A stretch of DNA of 64,000 nucleotides from Kitasatospora sp. GP82 (GTDB taxonomy: Bacteria; Actinomycetota; Actinomycetes; Streptomycetales; Streptomycetaceae). The notes under the pieces were generated by a model, which worked only from the letters and a program-made list of their open reading frames with translations, did not search any database and was not told where the DNA came from. Made by a program: the position numbers and the translations under genes. The stretch's first letter is position 1. Each line of letters starts with the position of its first letter. The stretch is taken from positions 34,089-98,088 of the forward strand of contig NZ_JARZAJ010000024.1 of assembly GCF_029892105.1 (NCBI RefSeq), read 5' to 3'. Shown here piece by piece: positions 51,771-59,579 of this stretch.

Positions 51771-52118
51771 TCAGCCGCAGCCGAGCGCGGGCCGTCTCGT
51801 CGTGGGCTCGGCCCACGGCGCGGGCAGGGGTTCCGGGAGCAGCACCTGGTCGGCTCGTCCTTCGCCGGCATCGAGGCCGCCTCCCATGCGGCCCCGCCCG
51901 ACCCCTGTGCGCCGAACGTGCACCGAGATGCCGAGGATCGCCCCGCGCCCCTGCGGGCTGGAGTCGGCCATGTGCCGGCCGTCCTCGCGCCAGCCGTCCG
52001 GGCGCGAGAGGAGGTCCGTGAGCAGGCCGCGGGCGGTGTAGCTCAGCCGCCGGTCCTGCAGCAGGCCGTTGGGCAGCACAGTGAAATGACGTACGTGTTC
52101 TGTACGATGGACGCGCAT
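51771..52118 (-). pseudogene. truncated helix-turn-helix protein fused to foreign sequence
   Basis: The first 60 residues (MRVHRTEHVRHFTVLPNGLLQDRRLSYTARGLLTDLLSRPDGWREDGRHMADSSPQGRGAI) are the N-terminus of a replication/helix-turn-helix-type protein common in streptomycetes. After RGAI (near 51940) homology stops. The remaining frame runs antisense-like through the upstream region and 5' end of another broken gene. The join looks like a deletion junction. Confidence 0.7.
51815..51933 (-). repeat. imperfect direct repeat, left copy (broken gene start)
   Basis: Matches 60227-60348 closely without gaps over at least 83 bases (51851-51933 against 60266-60348) and continues beyond. It contains an ATG at 51871 followed by MPAKDEPTR..., corresponding to MASKDELAK... 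of the intact gene, but soon loses the frame. Confidence 0.75.
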
Positions 52119-52264
52119 CGGGAGTTATGGCTCCTGTTGCCGGACCCCGGGGTGTTACCAGCACCGCCGGGGTCGCCTATTTTCTGTTGGGATCAAGGAA
52201 CTTAGCACACGCACGGTTCGGAGATCGACGCCGTCGGCGAGCGGCCTGATCACATTCCAGGGTG

Positions 52265-53065
52265 TCAATTGGGCTGCCCGTCACACCGGTTGAGCTCGGC
52301 AGTGGATCGCAACTTGGCCGCCAGAAGCTTCGGGCCGAGTTCTGCCAGCGCCCACAATGCCGTCACGCGGCTTCCCAGTTCCCATATGCCGTCCTGGGGT
52401 GTGCTGAATGGGATCACCGCGACTCCCTGCGAGGTGAAGGGCGCGCGGTCGATGTAACGCATACCTCCAGGCCCGCACAGGTAGTTGGTCGAGCCGGTTG
52501 CCACGGTGAGGTCGGCAAGGCGCTCGGAGCGCCCAGTGCGCGCCGGTAGCCCCCGGCTGTAGAAGATCTGCCCAGGCCAGTCGAGGACGGCAAGCAGAGC
52601 CCGGGTGGACGCTTCGGCGACCACGGCTGTCCGCGCTGTCTCCGCGAGGACCGCGAGGACCGGCGCGAGCACGGCCTCGACAGCGGGCCAGTGTGGGCTG
52701 CGGCGGTAGGCATGGTGGATCATCCCCGTCATGCGGCGGATGCTCAGCTCGGGGTCGGCGAGACGGGCCTCGTGGATGAGGGTGGAACGCCCGGTCGGCA
52801 GGTGGGTCGGCAGGGACAGCCACCGCCACCGCTGCGCGTCGCCGAGATCGGCGAGGCGCGTGCGGTGCTGATAGTCGCGGCGGGCGAACTGGACATCGTC
52901 CAGCACCACCCACACGTCCGCCGCAAACACCTTGGCAAGCGTGCTCAGCCGAGGCAACAGATTCGGCTGGTGGACCGCGCACACCCAGTCAAGCGGCGGA
53001 AGACAGTCAGGACTTGAGGAGACGTGTGTCGAACCCGGCGCGGCAGAGCCGGTCGTAAGCGGCAT
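52265..53065 (-). CDS. WbqC-like family protein
   Basis: 266 aa. CAVHQPNLLPRLSTLAKVFAADVWVVLDDVQFARRDYQHRTRLAD is the WbqC family N-terminal signature; later FYSRGLPARTGRSERLADLTVATGSTNYLCGPGGMRYID also fits. WbqC proteins occur in polysaccharide and sugar-nucleotide clusters, with enzymatic role unclear. ATG with GGAGG 6 nt upstream overlaps the end of the YdcF-like gene by 59 nt. It closes the left side of the island. Confidence 0.88.
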   Translation of the reverse strand: MPLTTGSAAPGSTHVSSSPDCLPPLDWVCAVHQPNLLPRLSTLAKVFAADVWVVLDDVQFARRDYQHRTRLADLGDAQRWRWLSLPTHLPTGRSTLIHEARLADPELSIRRMTGMIHHAYRRSPHWPAVEAVLAPVLAVLAETARTAVVAEASTRALLAVLDWPGQIFYSRGLPARTGRSERLADLTVATGSTNYLCGPGGMRYIDRAPFTSQGVAVIPFSTPQDGIWELGSRVTALWALAELGPKLLAAKLRSTAELNRCDGQPN

Positions 53066-53675
53066 GGACTTCCTCCGGGACCTCCTGCTCGACGGCGAAC
53101 CCGAGCTTCGGGTACTCGATCACCCGCTGCATGTCCCCAACGAGCATGTCGATGACGTGTTTTTCGCTCCCGATGACCTTCACGTAGTCGTTGAACTCCA
53201 GTGGCGCCGAGGCGCACACCACCTCGACGTCCGGCCACACCTTGCGGCACGTGGCGAACGCGCGCCTCTCCATGTACGGCATCGCGATCAGCATCACCGA
53301 CCGGACCTCACGGCCGGCCGAGGCCAGCACCTCCCGCGAGAGGCCGATGTTCTGCCCGGTGTTCGTGGCGTTCGGCTCCAGCAGGATCGCGGACTCCGGG
53401 ACGCCGAGTTCAAGGGCGTGCTCGCGGAAGTGCACCGCCTCGCCCCGCGGGAACCGCTCGGGGTGAGTGGGATTGGGACCGCCGGTGAAGACCAGGGTCC
53501 GGAAAAGGCCGTCGTGGTACAGCTCGGCTGCGTAGGCCGGCACGCCGAGATCGTGGCTGCCCAGGCCGATCGCCGCATCGCACGGCCGCACCTCGTGGTG
53601 CATCTGGTGGTAGTCCCAGATCGCCTGGGCGTCCCGCCACTGCTCATCCGTGATCACAAGCTGAATGTCCGTCAC
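53007..53675 (-). CDS. YdcF/SanA-like (DUF218) protein
   Basis: 222 aa from GTG at 53675 (AAGGAGT 6 nt upstream; the earlier ATG is too close to the site). CDAAIGLGSHDLGVPAYAAELYHDGLFRTLVFTGG and EPNATNTGQNIGLSREVL match the DUF218 fold, which binds nucleotides or S-adenosylmethionine in YdcF. No membrane helix, unlike SanA/ElyC. Translationally coupled to the WbqC-like gene. Confidence 0.85.
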   Translation of the reverse strand: MTDIQLVITDEQWRDAQAIWDYHQMHHEVRPCDAAIGLGSHDLGVPAYAAELYHDGLFRTLVFTGGPNPTHPERFPRGEAVHFREHALELGVPESAILLEPNATNTGQNIGLSREVLASAGREVRSVMLIAMPYMERRAFATCRKVWPDVEVVCASAPLEFNDYVKVIGSEKHVIDMLVGDMQRVIEYPKLGFAVEQEVPEEVHAAYDRLCRAGFDTRLLKS

Positions 53676-53690
53676 CCGCATACTCCTTGA

Positions 53691-54786
53691 TCACCGGCGT
53701 CCCAGAGCAGGCTGGCGGCCGTAGTCCCGCCGGATGCCATCGATGCTCTGCAATTGGTGACTCATACCGTACTTGGCGGCCCGTTCGGCGGCCGTCGCGA
53801 GAAACGGCCAGCCCGTCGGCGGCGGTAGCCCGATCGGACAGGAGGATGTGCCCGTGCGCAGTGTCGAGACGGACCCGTTGCATCGGCGAGTCGAGCACGC
53901 TCGTTGAGCGGGCGATGTCGATGAAGTGCAGTGCTGCGGACAGGTCACCGGCACCGCGGTAGGCGAGCGCGAGCTTCTGCTGGGCAATCGACCAGTCCTC
54001 GACCTCGGACAGGTCCTCGAACTCCCGGCTGGCGGCCTGCATGACCGAGGCGGCGTAGTCGTGGTTCCCGTTCTTGCTGAGCGCGGTCCCGACCCACAGA
54101 CGTGCTCTGGCTCGATCCCGGCGGCTGAGCCGGTCATCGGTGGCCAGCTGCTCGTACCGGCCGGCCGCGCTGTCGTGCTGCCCCGACATCTCGATGACCA
54201 CCGCGAGCGACAGTTCGATCTGGGCGATGCGGCGGGGAATGTCGAGCTGGGCGAACATCGTCCGCGCGGCGGAGTACGAGTGGTGGGCCGAGGCCGATCC
54301 GAGCAGCACGCCCTGGTCTCGCCGCAGGTCTCCCAGCAGCGCCGTCGAGCGGGCGAACAGGTAAAGGCCCCTGTCGTCCAGGTCCCGCGCCGGCCACCGG
54401 GTCAGCCACCTGCCGAGCAGATCCCCCGCCATGCCGAAGTTCTGCCTGCTCAGGGCCACGACCGCCCGCTCGATGTCCTCCGCCCAGGACTCGTAGTCCC
54501 ACAGGCGGGGCCCCGTCCGCATGACGCGGACAACCGCACCGGTGTGCGGCGGGCCGGACAGCTCAGTCTCGAACCGCAGGTGCACGGCGGCGTCTGCCTG
54601 GGCGAGCGCGGTGTCGAGGATCGCCTGCGTATCGGGGCGCGGTCGCGTTGCAGCCCCCAGGGCTTCCCACTTGGAGATCGTTCGCTCAGCCACGCCCAAG
54701 CGCCGGGCGAAGCCGCGCACGCTCAACCGGAGAGCCTTGCGTAAGGCGGTGGCCTCCAGCCCTGTCCACACGTGCACGCTCGCCAT
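53691..54786 (-). pseudogene. XRE/TPR regulator with a single-base frameshift
   Basis: From ATG 54786 (GAGGAGG upstream): ASVHVWTGLEATALRKALRLSVRGFARRLGVAERTISKWEA, a helix-turn-helix, then TPR-like repeats (HDSAAGRYEQLATDDRLSRRDRARARLWVG; AYRGAGDLSAALHFIDIA). At 53802-53804 the frame breaks: LSDRATAADGLAV continues correctly only in another frame as LATAAERAAKYGMSHQLQSIDGIRRDYGRQPALGRR, stop at 53691. One extra T in a TTT run explains it. The uncorrected frame runs on to 53644, into the YdcF-like gene. True mutation or sequencing error. Confidence 0.8.
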
Positions 54787-54974
54787 GCCTGCGGCCCTCC
54801 TCTCTGGAGCAGCCATCGAAGCACGCCCCACTGACTCGGTGCGGGGAAAGTGCAGCGGAAGTGCGACACGACGTCATTCCAGAGGCTGGTGACGAACCGT
54901 CACTCTGAAGTCACTAGTCGGTGGCGGACAGTTGCGCCGGCCACCGGTCCCCGATGCCCTGGATGGTCGTGATC

Positions 54975-55556
54975 ATGGAGTCCCTGACAGAACACCGTGA
55001 CGTCCCCGGCCCGCTGGTTTACGGCTACCTTCGGCTGATCGGCACCGGGCACGAGCGACTGTCCGCGCTCCAGGCAGCGCTGCTGGAGTACTGCCGCCAG
55101 CACGAGCTGCACCTGTCGGGCGTCTTCACCGAACGTGAGAACCTCGGCAGCCGTCAGAGTGCCGCGTTCACCGGACTCCTGGACGCCCTGGCGCTGCCCG
55201 ACACCTACGGCGCCGTCGTACCCGCCGCAGCCCACCTGGGACCGCGACCGGTCGCGGCCGAGCGGCACCGGCAGATAGCCGCCCTTGGACGGCGGCTGCT
55301 GGTCATCCGCCCTGAAGCCGGGCACCGCCGTACTCGCCCTTTCATCCCCACCGACCACCGGGAGTTCATCGCCATGGCCGACCGCGCCCCGAGCCGCCCG
55401 CCCACGGCCAAGACCCGACAGGCCATCGTCGACGCTCCGTCCGCGCACGCCCGCATGGTCCTGGACCAGCACCGCGCCGAGAACGGCCAGTGCGTCCGCG
55501 GCTGCGGCCCCTGGCCCTGCGAGCAGGCCACGGACGCCGCCCTCGGGGCCATCTGA
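54975..55556 (+). CDS. resolvase-fold protein lacking the catalytic serine
   Basis: 193 aa. GPLVYGYLRLIGTGHERLSALQAALLEYCRQHELHLSGVFTERENLGSRQSAAFTGLLDALALPDTYGAVVPAAAHLGP follows the serine-recombinase N-terminal fold, but YGYLRLIG replaces the YxRVS nucleophile motif. The C-terminal third carries NGQCVRGCGPWPCEQATDAAL, a short Cys-rich motif. The DNA-binding recombinase domain is absent. Probably a regulator or partner protein. The start is uncertain (54963 also possible). Confidence 0.7.
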   Translation: MESLTEHRDVPGPLVYGYLRLIGTGHERLSALQAALLEYCRQHELHLSGVFTERENLGSRQSAAFTGLLDALALPDTYGAVVPAAAHLGPRPVAAERHRQIAALGRRLLVIRPEAGHRRTRPFIPTDHREFIAMADRAPSRPPTAKTRQAIVDAPSAHARMVLDQHRAENGQCVRGCGPWPCEQATDAALGAI

Positions 55557-55635
55557 GCCCGCAAACGGCCAGCCACCACGCCAACGAGCACCCGGGCCAC
55601 CACCTCACCTCTCCTGATCCCCCGGAGACCATGCC

Positions 55636-55878
55636 ATGCCCCAGACCATCACGCCGCCCGCGCACACCGCAGTCCTCGACCGCGCCGCCGAACACCGTCC
55701 TCACTCCGCTGCCTCCAGTCGGCCGGACCCGCACCAGTGGGGACACTGGGAACCCGCTGAGGTCGGCGGCGAGGTCTTCATCGAGAATGCGGCCCGCGCC
55801 CGACGCCGCTCTCATGTGCTGCGGCAGCTCGCCGAGGGCCGCTGCCGCAGGCTCGCCCTGTTCGGGCCGACCCGATGA
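55636..55878 (+). CDS. small hypothetical protein coupled to the ATPase gene
   Basis: 80 aa. Contains DPHQWGHWEPAEVGGEVFIENAARARRRSHVLRQLAEGRCRRLALF. GGAG lies 8 nt before the ATG, and the stop overlaps the next start (ATGA). No recognised domain. Its coupling suggests a partner of the RsbW-like protein. Confidence 0.6.
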   Translation: MPQTITPPAHTAVLDRAAEHRPHSAASSRPDPHQWGHWEPAEVGGEVFIENAARARRRSHVLRQLAEGRCRRLALFGPTR

Positions 55879-56441
55879 ACGCCCAGAGCACCCCACCCGG
55901 GCGGGCACCAGGCGAGCGCCTGCTGCCATGGGAGACCCCCGAGGCGACCTGGACGATCGAGCCGGACCCGGCCAGCGTCGCACCAGCGCGCCGCCGCGCG
56001 GTCGCCGCTGTCCGCTCCTGGTGCCCGGAAGAGCTGCCGGATCACACGGTGGCGGCGATCGAGCGGGTCGTCTCCGAGCTCGTCACCAACGCCATCCGGC
56101 ACGCCGGTGACGCCGGACCGATCACCGCCCACCTGTGGCCGACCCCGCGCGGGAACATCGCCGTGGTGGTGCGGGACGGCTCACCGACCCCGCCCACACG
56201 CCGCGATCCGTACAACGACGGCACGTCCGGCTACGGCCTGGCGGTGGTCGCCTCGGAGACCATCGCGTGGGGCTGGCGGCCCCATGGGGAGGGCAAGGCC
56301 GTCTACGCCACCATCGCGCTGCCCGGCCCCCGGACGATCGGAGCACGCGCCGCCGCCCTCGCCCAGCGTGTACGGGACACCGCACCGCGCCCGGCAGTCG
56401 GCACCATCACACCCCGTCAGGCCACCGTCAGCATCGCCTGA
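55875..56441 (+). CDS. RsbW-like ATP-binding protein (HATPase_c_2)
   Basis: 188 aa. GHKL ATPase boxes: ERVVSELVTNAIRHAG (N box, Asn72), VVRDGSPTPP (G1) and GYGLAVVASET (G2). The C-terminal about 45 residues are an extra tail. Streptomycetes encode dozens of such stand-alone anti-sigma-like kinases; the target is unknown. Confidence 0.88.
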   Translation: MNAQSTPPGRAPGERLLPWETPEATWTIEPDPASVAPARRRAVAAVRSWCPEELPDHTVAAIERVVSELVTNAIRHAGDAGPITAHLWPTPRGNIAVVVRDGSPTPPTRRDPYNDGTSGYGLAVVASETIAWGWRPHGEGKAVYATIALPGPRTIGARAAALAQRVRDTAPRPAVGTITPRQATVSIA

Positions 56442-56502
56442 CCAGCAGTCTCCGCCCCGGCGTCGCCTTCCCCCGTGGCGCAGCTGGCCAGGGCGGACCC
56501 CC

Positions 56503-56546
56503 GGTGCCGGCCGCCCGTGGGTGGCGTCCCCGCAGCGGCCGGCACC
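56503..56546 (+). terminator. 12-bp hairpin between the ATPase gene and the radical SAM cassette
   Basis: GGTGCCGGCCGC and GCGGCCGGCACC pair across a 20-nt loop. It separates the RsbW-like unit from the cassette downstream. Confidence 0.55.
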
Positions 56547-56595
56547 TCCCGCAGCGCGATTCGACCCGCTCCACCACACCTGCCTGGAGTGCGTG

Positions 56596-57639
56596 ATGAA
56601 CCTTCTCAGCGTCACGAGCGTTCAGCCCTCACCCGAGCTGAGCATGACCGCCCTGCGCAACTTCGCGGCCCTACGTGGACAACTGCGCGTCTCGCTCACC
56701 CCCGACTGCAACATCGGGTGCCTGTTCTGCCACAACGAAGGCGACGTTCCCCCGGGCACCACCCGGGCGGACAGCTCGCAGCAGCCCCGCACCGGCGTCC
56801 TGTGCGCCGAGCACTACATCATGGTCATCGGCTCGCTGATCCGTGCCGGCCTCAAGCGCGTCTACTTCACCGGCGGCGAGCCCCTCATGTCCGCCAACGC
56901 CCGGCCGGTGCTGGAGGGCATGCACCAATTCGCCGCTCCGGACGTTACCTTCAGCCTGATCACAAACGGCGTCCTGCTGGCCCGGCACCTGCCGTGGCTC
57001 CGCAGGACGGCGCTCGACAAGATCAAGGTCTCGCTGCACTACTTCAGCGACGACACGTTCCGCGAGATCGCCCGGACCCGACTCCCGGTCTCCACCGTCC
57101 TCGGCGGCATCGACGCCGCCCGCGACGCCTTCGAGCAGGTGGAGCTGAATACCCTGCTTCAGCAGCAGAACCAGCACGAGATCCCGAAGATCCTCCACTA
57201 CGCGTTTGAACGCCGCCTGCCAGTGCAGTTCATCGAACTGGTGGACACCGACTTCAACGCCGACACCGGAGCGACCTCCATCCGCGCCGACGACCTCGTT
57301 GCGCTGCTGCGGACGATGACCCGCGACGAGCGCACGGAGATCGCCGGGGTGGGCCAGGGGCGGCGGATCTTCACCATCGACGGCCTGGAGATCGAGGTCA
57401 TCCACCGCCAGCTCGGCCGGCACCACGTCGGCCAGTGCGGCAGTTGCCCCCTGCGGCCCAAGTGCGTCGAGGGGTTCTGGGCTCTGCGCCTGGACCACGC
57501 GGGCGGCCTGATGCCCTGCCTGCTGAGGGAAGACCTGCGGCTCGACCTCGCGCCGATCCTGTCCACCCCCGACGCCGCCACCACCGTCGCGGCGACCGTC
57601 GCCCAGCACGTCGCGGCATTCACGGAGGGAACCCTGTGA
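56596..57639 (+). CDS. MoaA-like radical SAM enzyme
   Basis: 347 aa, ATG with TGGAG 6 nt upstream. The 4Fe-4S motif CNIGCLFC (Cys38, 42, 45; CX3CX2C) is followed by FTGGEPLM and SLITNGVLL. The C-terminus has CGSCPLRPKC...GLMPCLL, resembling the second-cluster cysteines of MoaA. It differs from true MoaA by lacking the C-terminal GG tail. As the first gene of a coupled five-gene run with a kinase, a phosphohexomutase-like domain, a hydrolase and NUDIX, it probably modifies a small molecule. Confidence 0.9.
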   Translation: MNLLSVTSVQPSPELSMTALRNFAALRGQLRVSLTPDCNIGCLFCHNEGDVPPGTTRADSSQQPRTGVLCAEHYIMVIGSLIRAGLKRVYFTGGEPLMSANARPVLEGMHQFAAPDVTFSLITNGVLLARHLPWLRRTALDKIKVSLHYFSDDTFREIARTRLPVSTVLGGIDAARDAFEQVELNTLLQQQNQHEIPKILHYAFERRLPVQFIELVDTDFNADTGATSIRADDLVALLRTMTRDERTEIAGVGQGRRIFTIDGLEIEVIHRQLGRHHVGQCGSCPLRPKCVEGFWALRLDHAGGLMPCLLREDLRLDLAPILSTPDAATTVAATVAQHVAAFTEGTL

Positions 57640-58283
57640 CCATCGAACTGCCCGCCTGCTACCAGCCGCCCCTCACCGGCCGCAACGGCGCACTGCTCGT
57701 GCTGGAAGGCATCAGCGGCTCCGGGAAATCCACCCTGACCGCCTTGCTGGCCGAGCGCCTCGGCGCCGAGACCCTGCACGTCATCCCGCAGCCGCTCAGC
57801 ACGCTCATCGGCTACATCAACGACCACGGCGGTGCGCTCACCCAGTTCGCCTTCCACCTCGCCGGAGCCCTGGACGCGGCCGACTACGCCCGCCACCGGC
57901 TCGTCAGCGGCAACCTCATAGCGGACCGGTGGATCGGCTCCGTCGTCGTCAACCACGCCGCCATCAACAATCTCGACCTGGACGTGGTCCTCACCGCGTT
58001 CAGCCCCTACCTCGCATACCTGCCCCGCCCCGATCTGACGGTGTACCTGGAGACCTCCGAGAAGGAGATCCGCCACCGCATGGAGATCCGCCCCCGCCGG
58101 GCCCCTCAGGACCGCTTCCTCAACCGCAGGCTCAGCCTGCTGCCCCACGTGCAGGAGCTGTACCGGCTGTTCGCCGCCACCGACCCCACCGCCGTGCAGA
58201 TCACCACCGACGGCCGCAACCCGGAAGAACTCGCAGACGAGATCCACACACGCCTGGAGGCCAGCCGTGCTCAATCCCGTTGA
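57636..58283 (+). CDS. P-loop nucleoside/nucleotide kinase (thymidylate-kinase-like)
   Basis: 215 aa, GTG overlapping the radical SAM stop (GTGA), GGAGGG 6 nt upstream. Walker A GISGSGKST (25-33), LIADRWIGSVVVNHAAIN (DR region), YLETSEKEIRHRMEIRPRRAPQDRF (lid region). The thymidylate kinase fold is clear, but dTMP-binding residues are not well conserved, so the substrate may be another nucleotide or sugar. Confidence 0.85.
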   Translation: MTIELPACYQPPLTGRNGALLVLEGISGSGKSTLTALLAERLGAETLHVIPQPLSTLIGYINDHGGALTQFAFHLAGALDAADYARHRLVSGNLIADRWIGSVVVNHAAINNLDLDVVLTAFSPYLAYLPRPDLTVYLETSEKEIRHRMEIRPRRAPQDRFLNRRLSLLPHVQELYRLFAATDPTAVQITTDGRNPEELADEIHTRLEASRAQSR

Positions 58284-58764
58284 CCTCGCGGTTGTCTTCG
58301 CCCACGACCGCGTCCACGGCACGGTGCCCGACGAGATCCACCCCGCCGTCGCCTGGTGGGTCGGCTCCTGCCTCGTCCTGACCACCCGCGCCCACGGCGT
58401 CGCCCTGGTCCACGACGGCACGGCGCTGGCGAAGGAGTTCACCGACCGGTTCTGCCGCGGGGCGATCAACTGCGCGCACTACGGCGCCACTGTCTCGGTC
58501 GTCGGCGAAGGCGGAGACGACCTGCTCGCCTACGCCATCCGCACGCTCCAGGTCCCCGGCGCGCTCATCACCACCGCAGGCCGCCACGTCACCATCCGCC
58601 TGTTCGCCGCCAGTGGCGCCCCCATCACCGAGGACACCGGCCTGGAACGGATCTGCGACCTCATCGCCCGCGACAAGGTGCCCATCCCCGTCAACGACAC
58701 CGCCCGGGGCCGCATCGTGCACCGCCGCGACCTCGCCCAGCACTACGCCGCCGCCGAAGGGTGA
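58267..58764 (+). CDS. stand-alone phosphohexomutase domain I-like protein without the active-site serine
   Basis: 165 aa, GTG with GGAGG 6 nt upstream, overlapping the kinase gene by 17 nt. ALVHDGTALAKEFTDRFCRGAINCAHYGATVSVVGEGGDDLLAYAIRTLQVPGALITT...LFAASGAPITEDTGLERI follows domain I of phosphoglucomutase/phosphomannomutase, but TASHNP is TTAGRH here. Domains II-IV are absent. Catalysis in the normal way is impossible; a binding or scaffold role is likely. Confidence 0.7.
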   Translation: MLNPVDLAVVFAHDRVHGTVPDEIHPAVAWWVGSCLVLTTRAHGVALVHDGTALAKEFTDRFCRGAINCAHYGATVSVVGEGGDDLLAYAIRTLQVPGALITTAGRHVTIRLFAASGAPITEDTGLERICDLIARDKVPIPVNDTARGRIVHRRDLAQHYAAAEG

Positions 58765-58768
58765 AGCC

Positions 58769-59560
58769 GTGATCGACGCCGCACAGATCATCCAATCCGG
58801 AACGAGCATCCTGTTCGTCACCCTGGACTCGCTGCGATACGACGTCGCACGGGCCGCACTGCACGCCGGACAGACGCCCTGCCTTGCCGAGATCCTGCCG
58901 GGCGGCCAGTGGGAGGAGCGACGCACCCCTGGCACATTCACACTGCCCGCGCACATGGCGTTCTTCTCCGGATTCCTCCCCAAGCCCCCACAGCCCACGC
59001 AACCGCCCCGCCTGTGGGAGTGTCGGCCGCCCGCCTTCAAGGGGGTCGATCCACGCACGTTCGTCTTCGACGCCCCCAGCCTCCTCACCGGTCTTGAGCA
59101 GCACGGCTACCGCACCGTGTGCATCGGCGGCGTCACCTACTTCTCCCGCGAGACCCCGCTCGGGTCGGTCCTGCCGGCCATGTTCCAGGAGGACCACTGG
59201 CGGCCGGAGTTCTGCTCAACGGCAATCGACTCCACCCGCCACCAGGTCGATCACGCCCTAACGATCGCCCAGCGGTACGAGGACCGGCCGCTGTTCCTGT
59301 TCGTCAACGTCTCCGCCACCCATGTCCCCCACGGTCACTACCTCGGCGAGAGCACCGACACCTGGCAGTCGCAGTGCGCGGCCCTCGCCTACGCCGACGT
59401 CCACCTCGGACACCTGGTCACGACCCTGACCACCAAGAGGCGCTGGCTCGTCATCATGTGCGCAGACCACGGCGACGCCTTCGGGGAAGACGGCTACCAC
59501 GGCCGCGGGATCATCCACCCCACGGTGACGAACGTCCCGTTCGCCTGCGCCATCCGATAG
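58769..59560 (+). CDS. alkaline-phosphatase-superfamily hydrolase (STM4013/sulfatase-like)
   Basis: 263 aa, GTG with AAGGG about 8 nt upstream, 4 nt after the previous stop. Metal ligands FVTLDSLRYD (Asp20), a Thr nucleophile in RRTPGTFTLPAHMAFFSG and MCADHGDAFGEDGYHGRG. Cytoplasmic (no signal). STM4013-type hydrolases accompany radical SAM enzymes in other bacteria, which matches the context. It probably removes a phosphate or sulphate. Confidence 0.85.
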   Translation: MIDAAQIIQSGTSILFVTLDSLRYDVARAALHAGQTPCLAEILPGGQWEERRTPGTFTLPAHMAFFSGFLPKPPQPTQPPRLWECRPPAFKGVDPRTFVFDAPSLLTGLEQHGYRTVCIGGVTYFSRETPLGSVLPAMFQEDHWRPEFCSTAIDSTRHQVDHALTIAQRYEDRPLFLFVNVSATHVPHGHYLGESTDTWQSQCAALAYADVHLGHLVTTLTTKRRWLVIMCADHGDAFGEDGYHGRGIIHPTVTNVPFACAIR

Positions 59561-59579
59561 ACCCACCTACGCTCCACCC

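Noticed and set aside
56596..57639. Radical SAM gene as the genome's moaA
   Set aside because: It lacks the C-terminal Gly-Gly tail and sits in an unrelated cassette far from mog/moaC; general MoaA likeness only.
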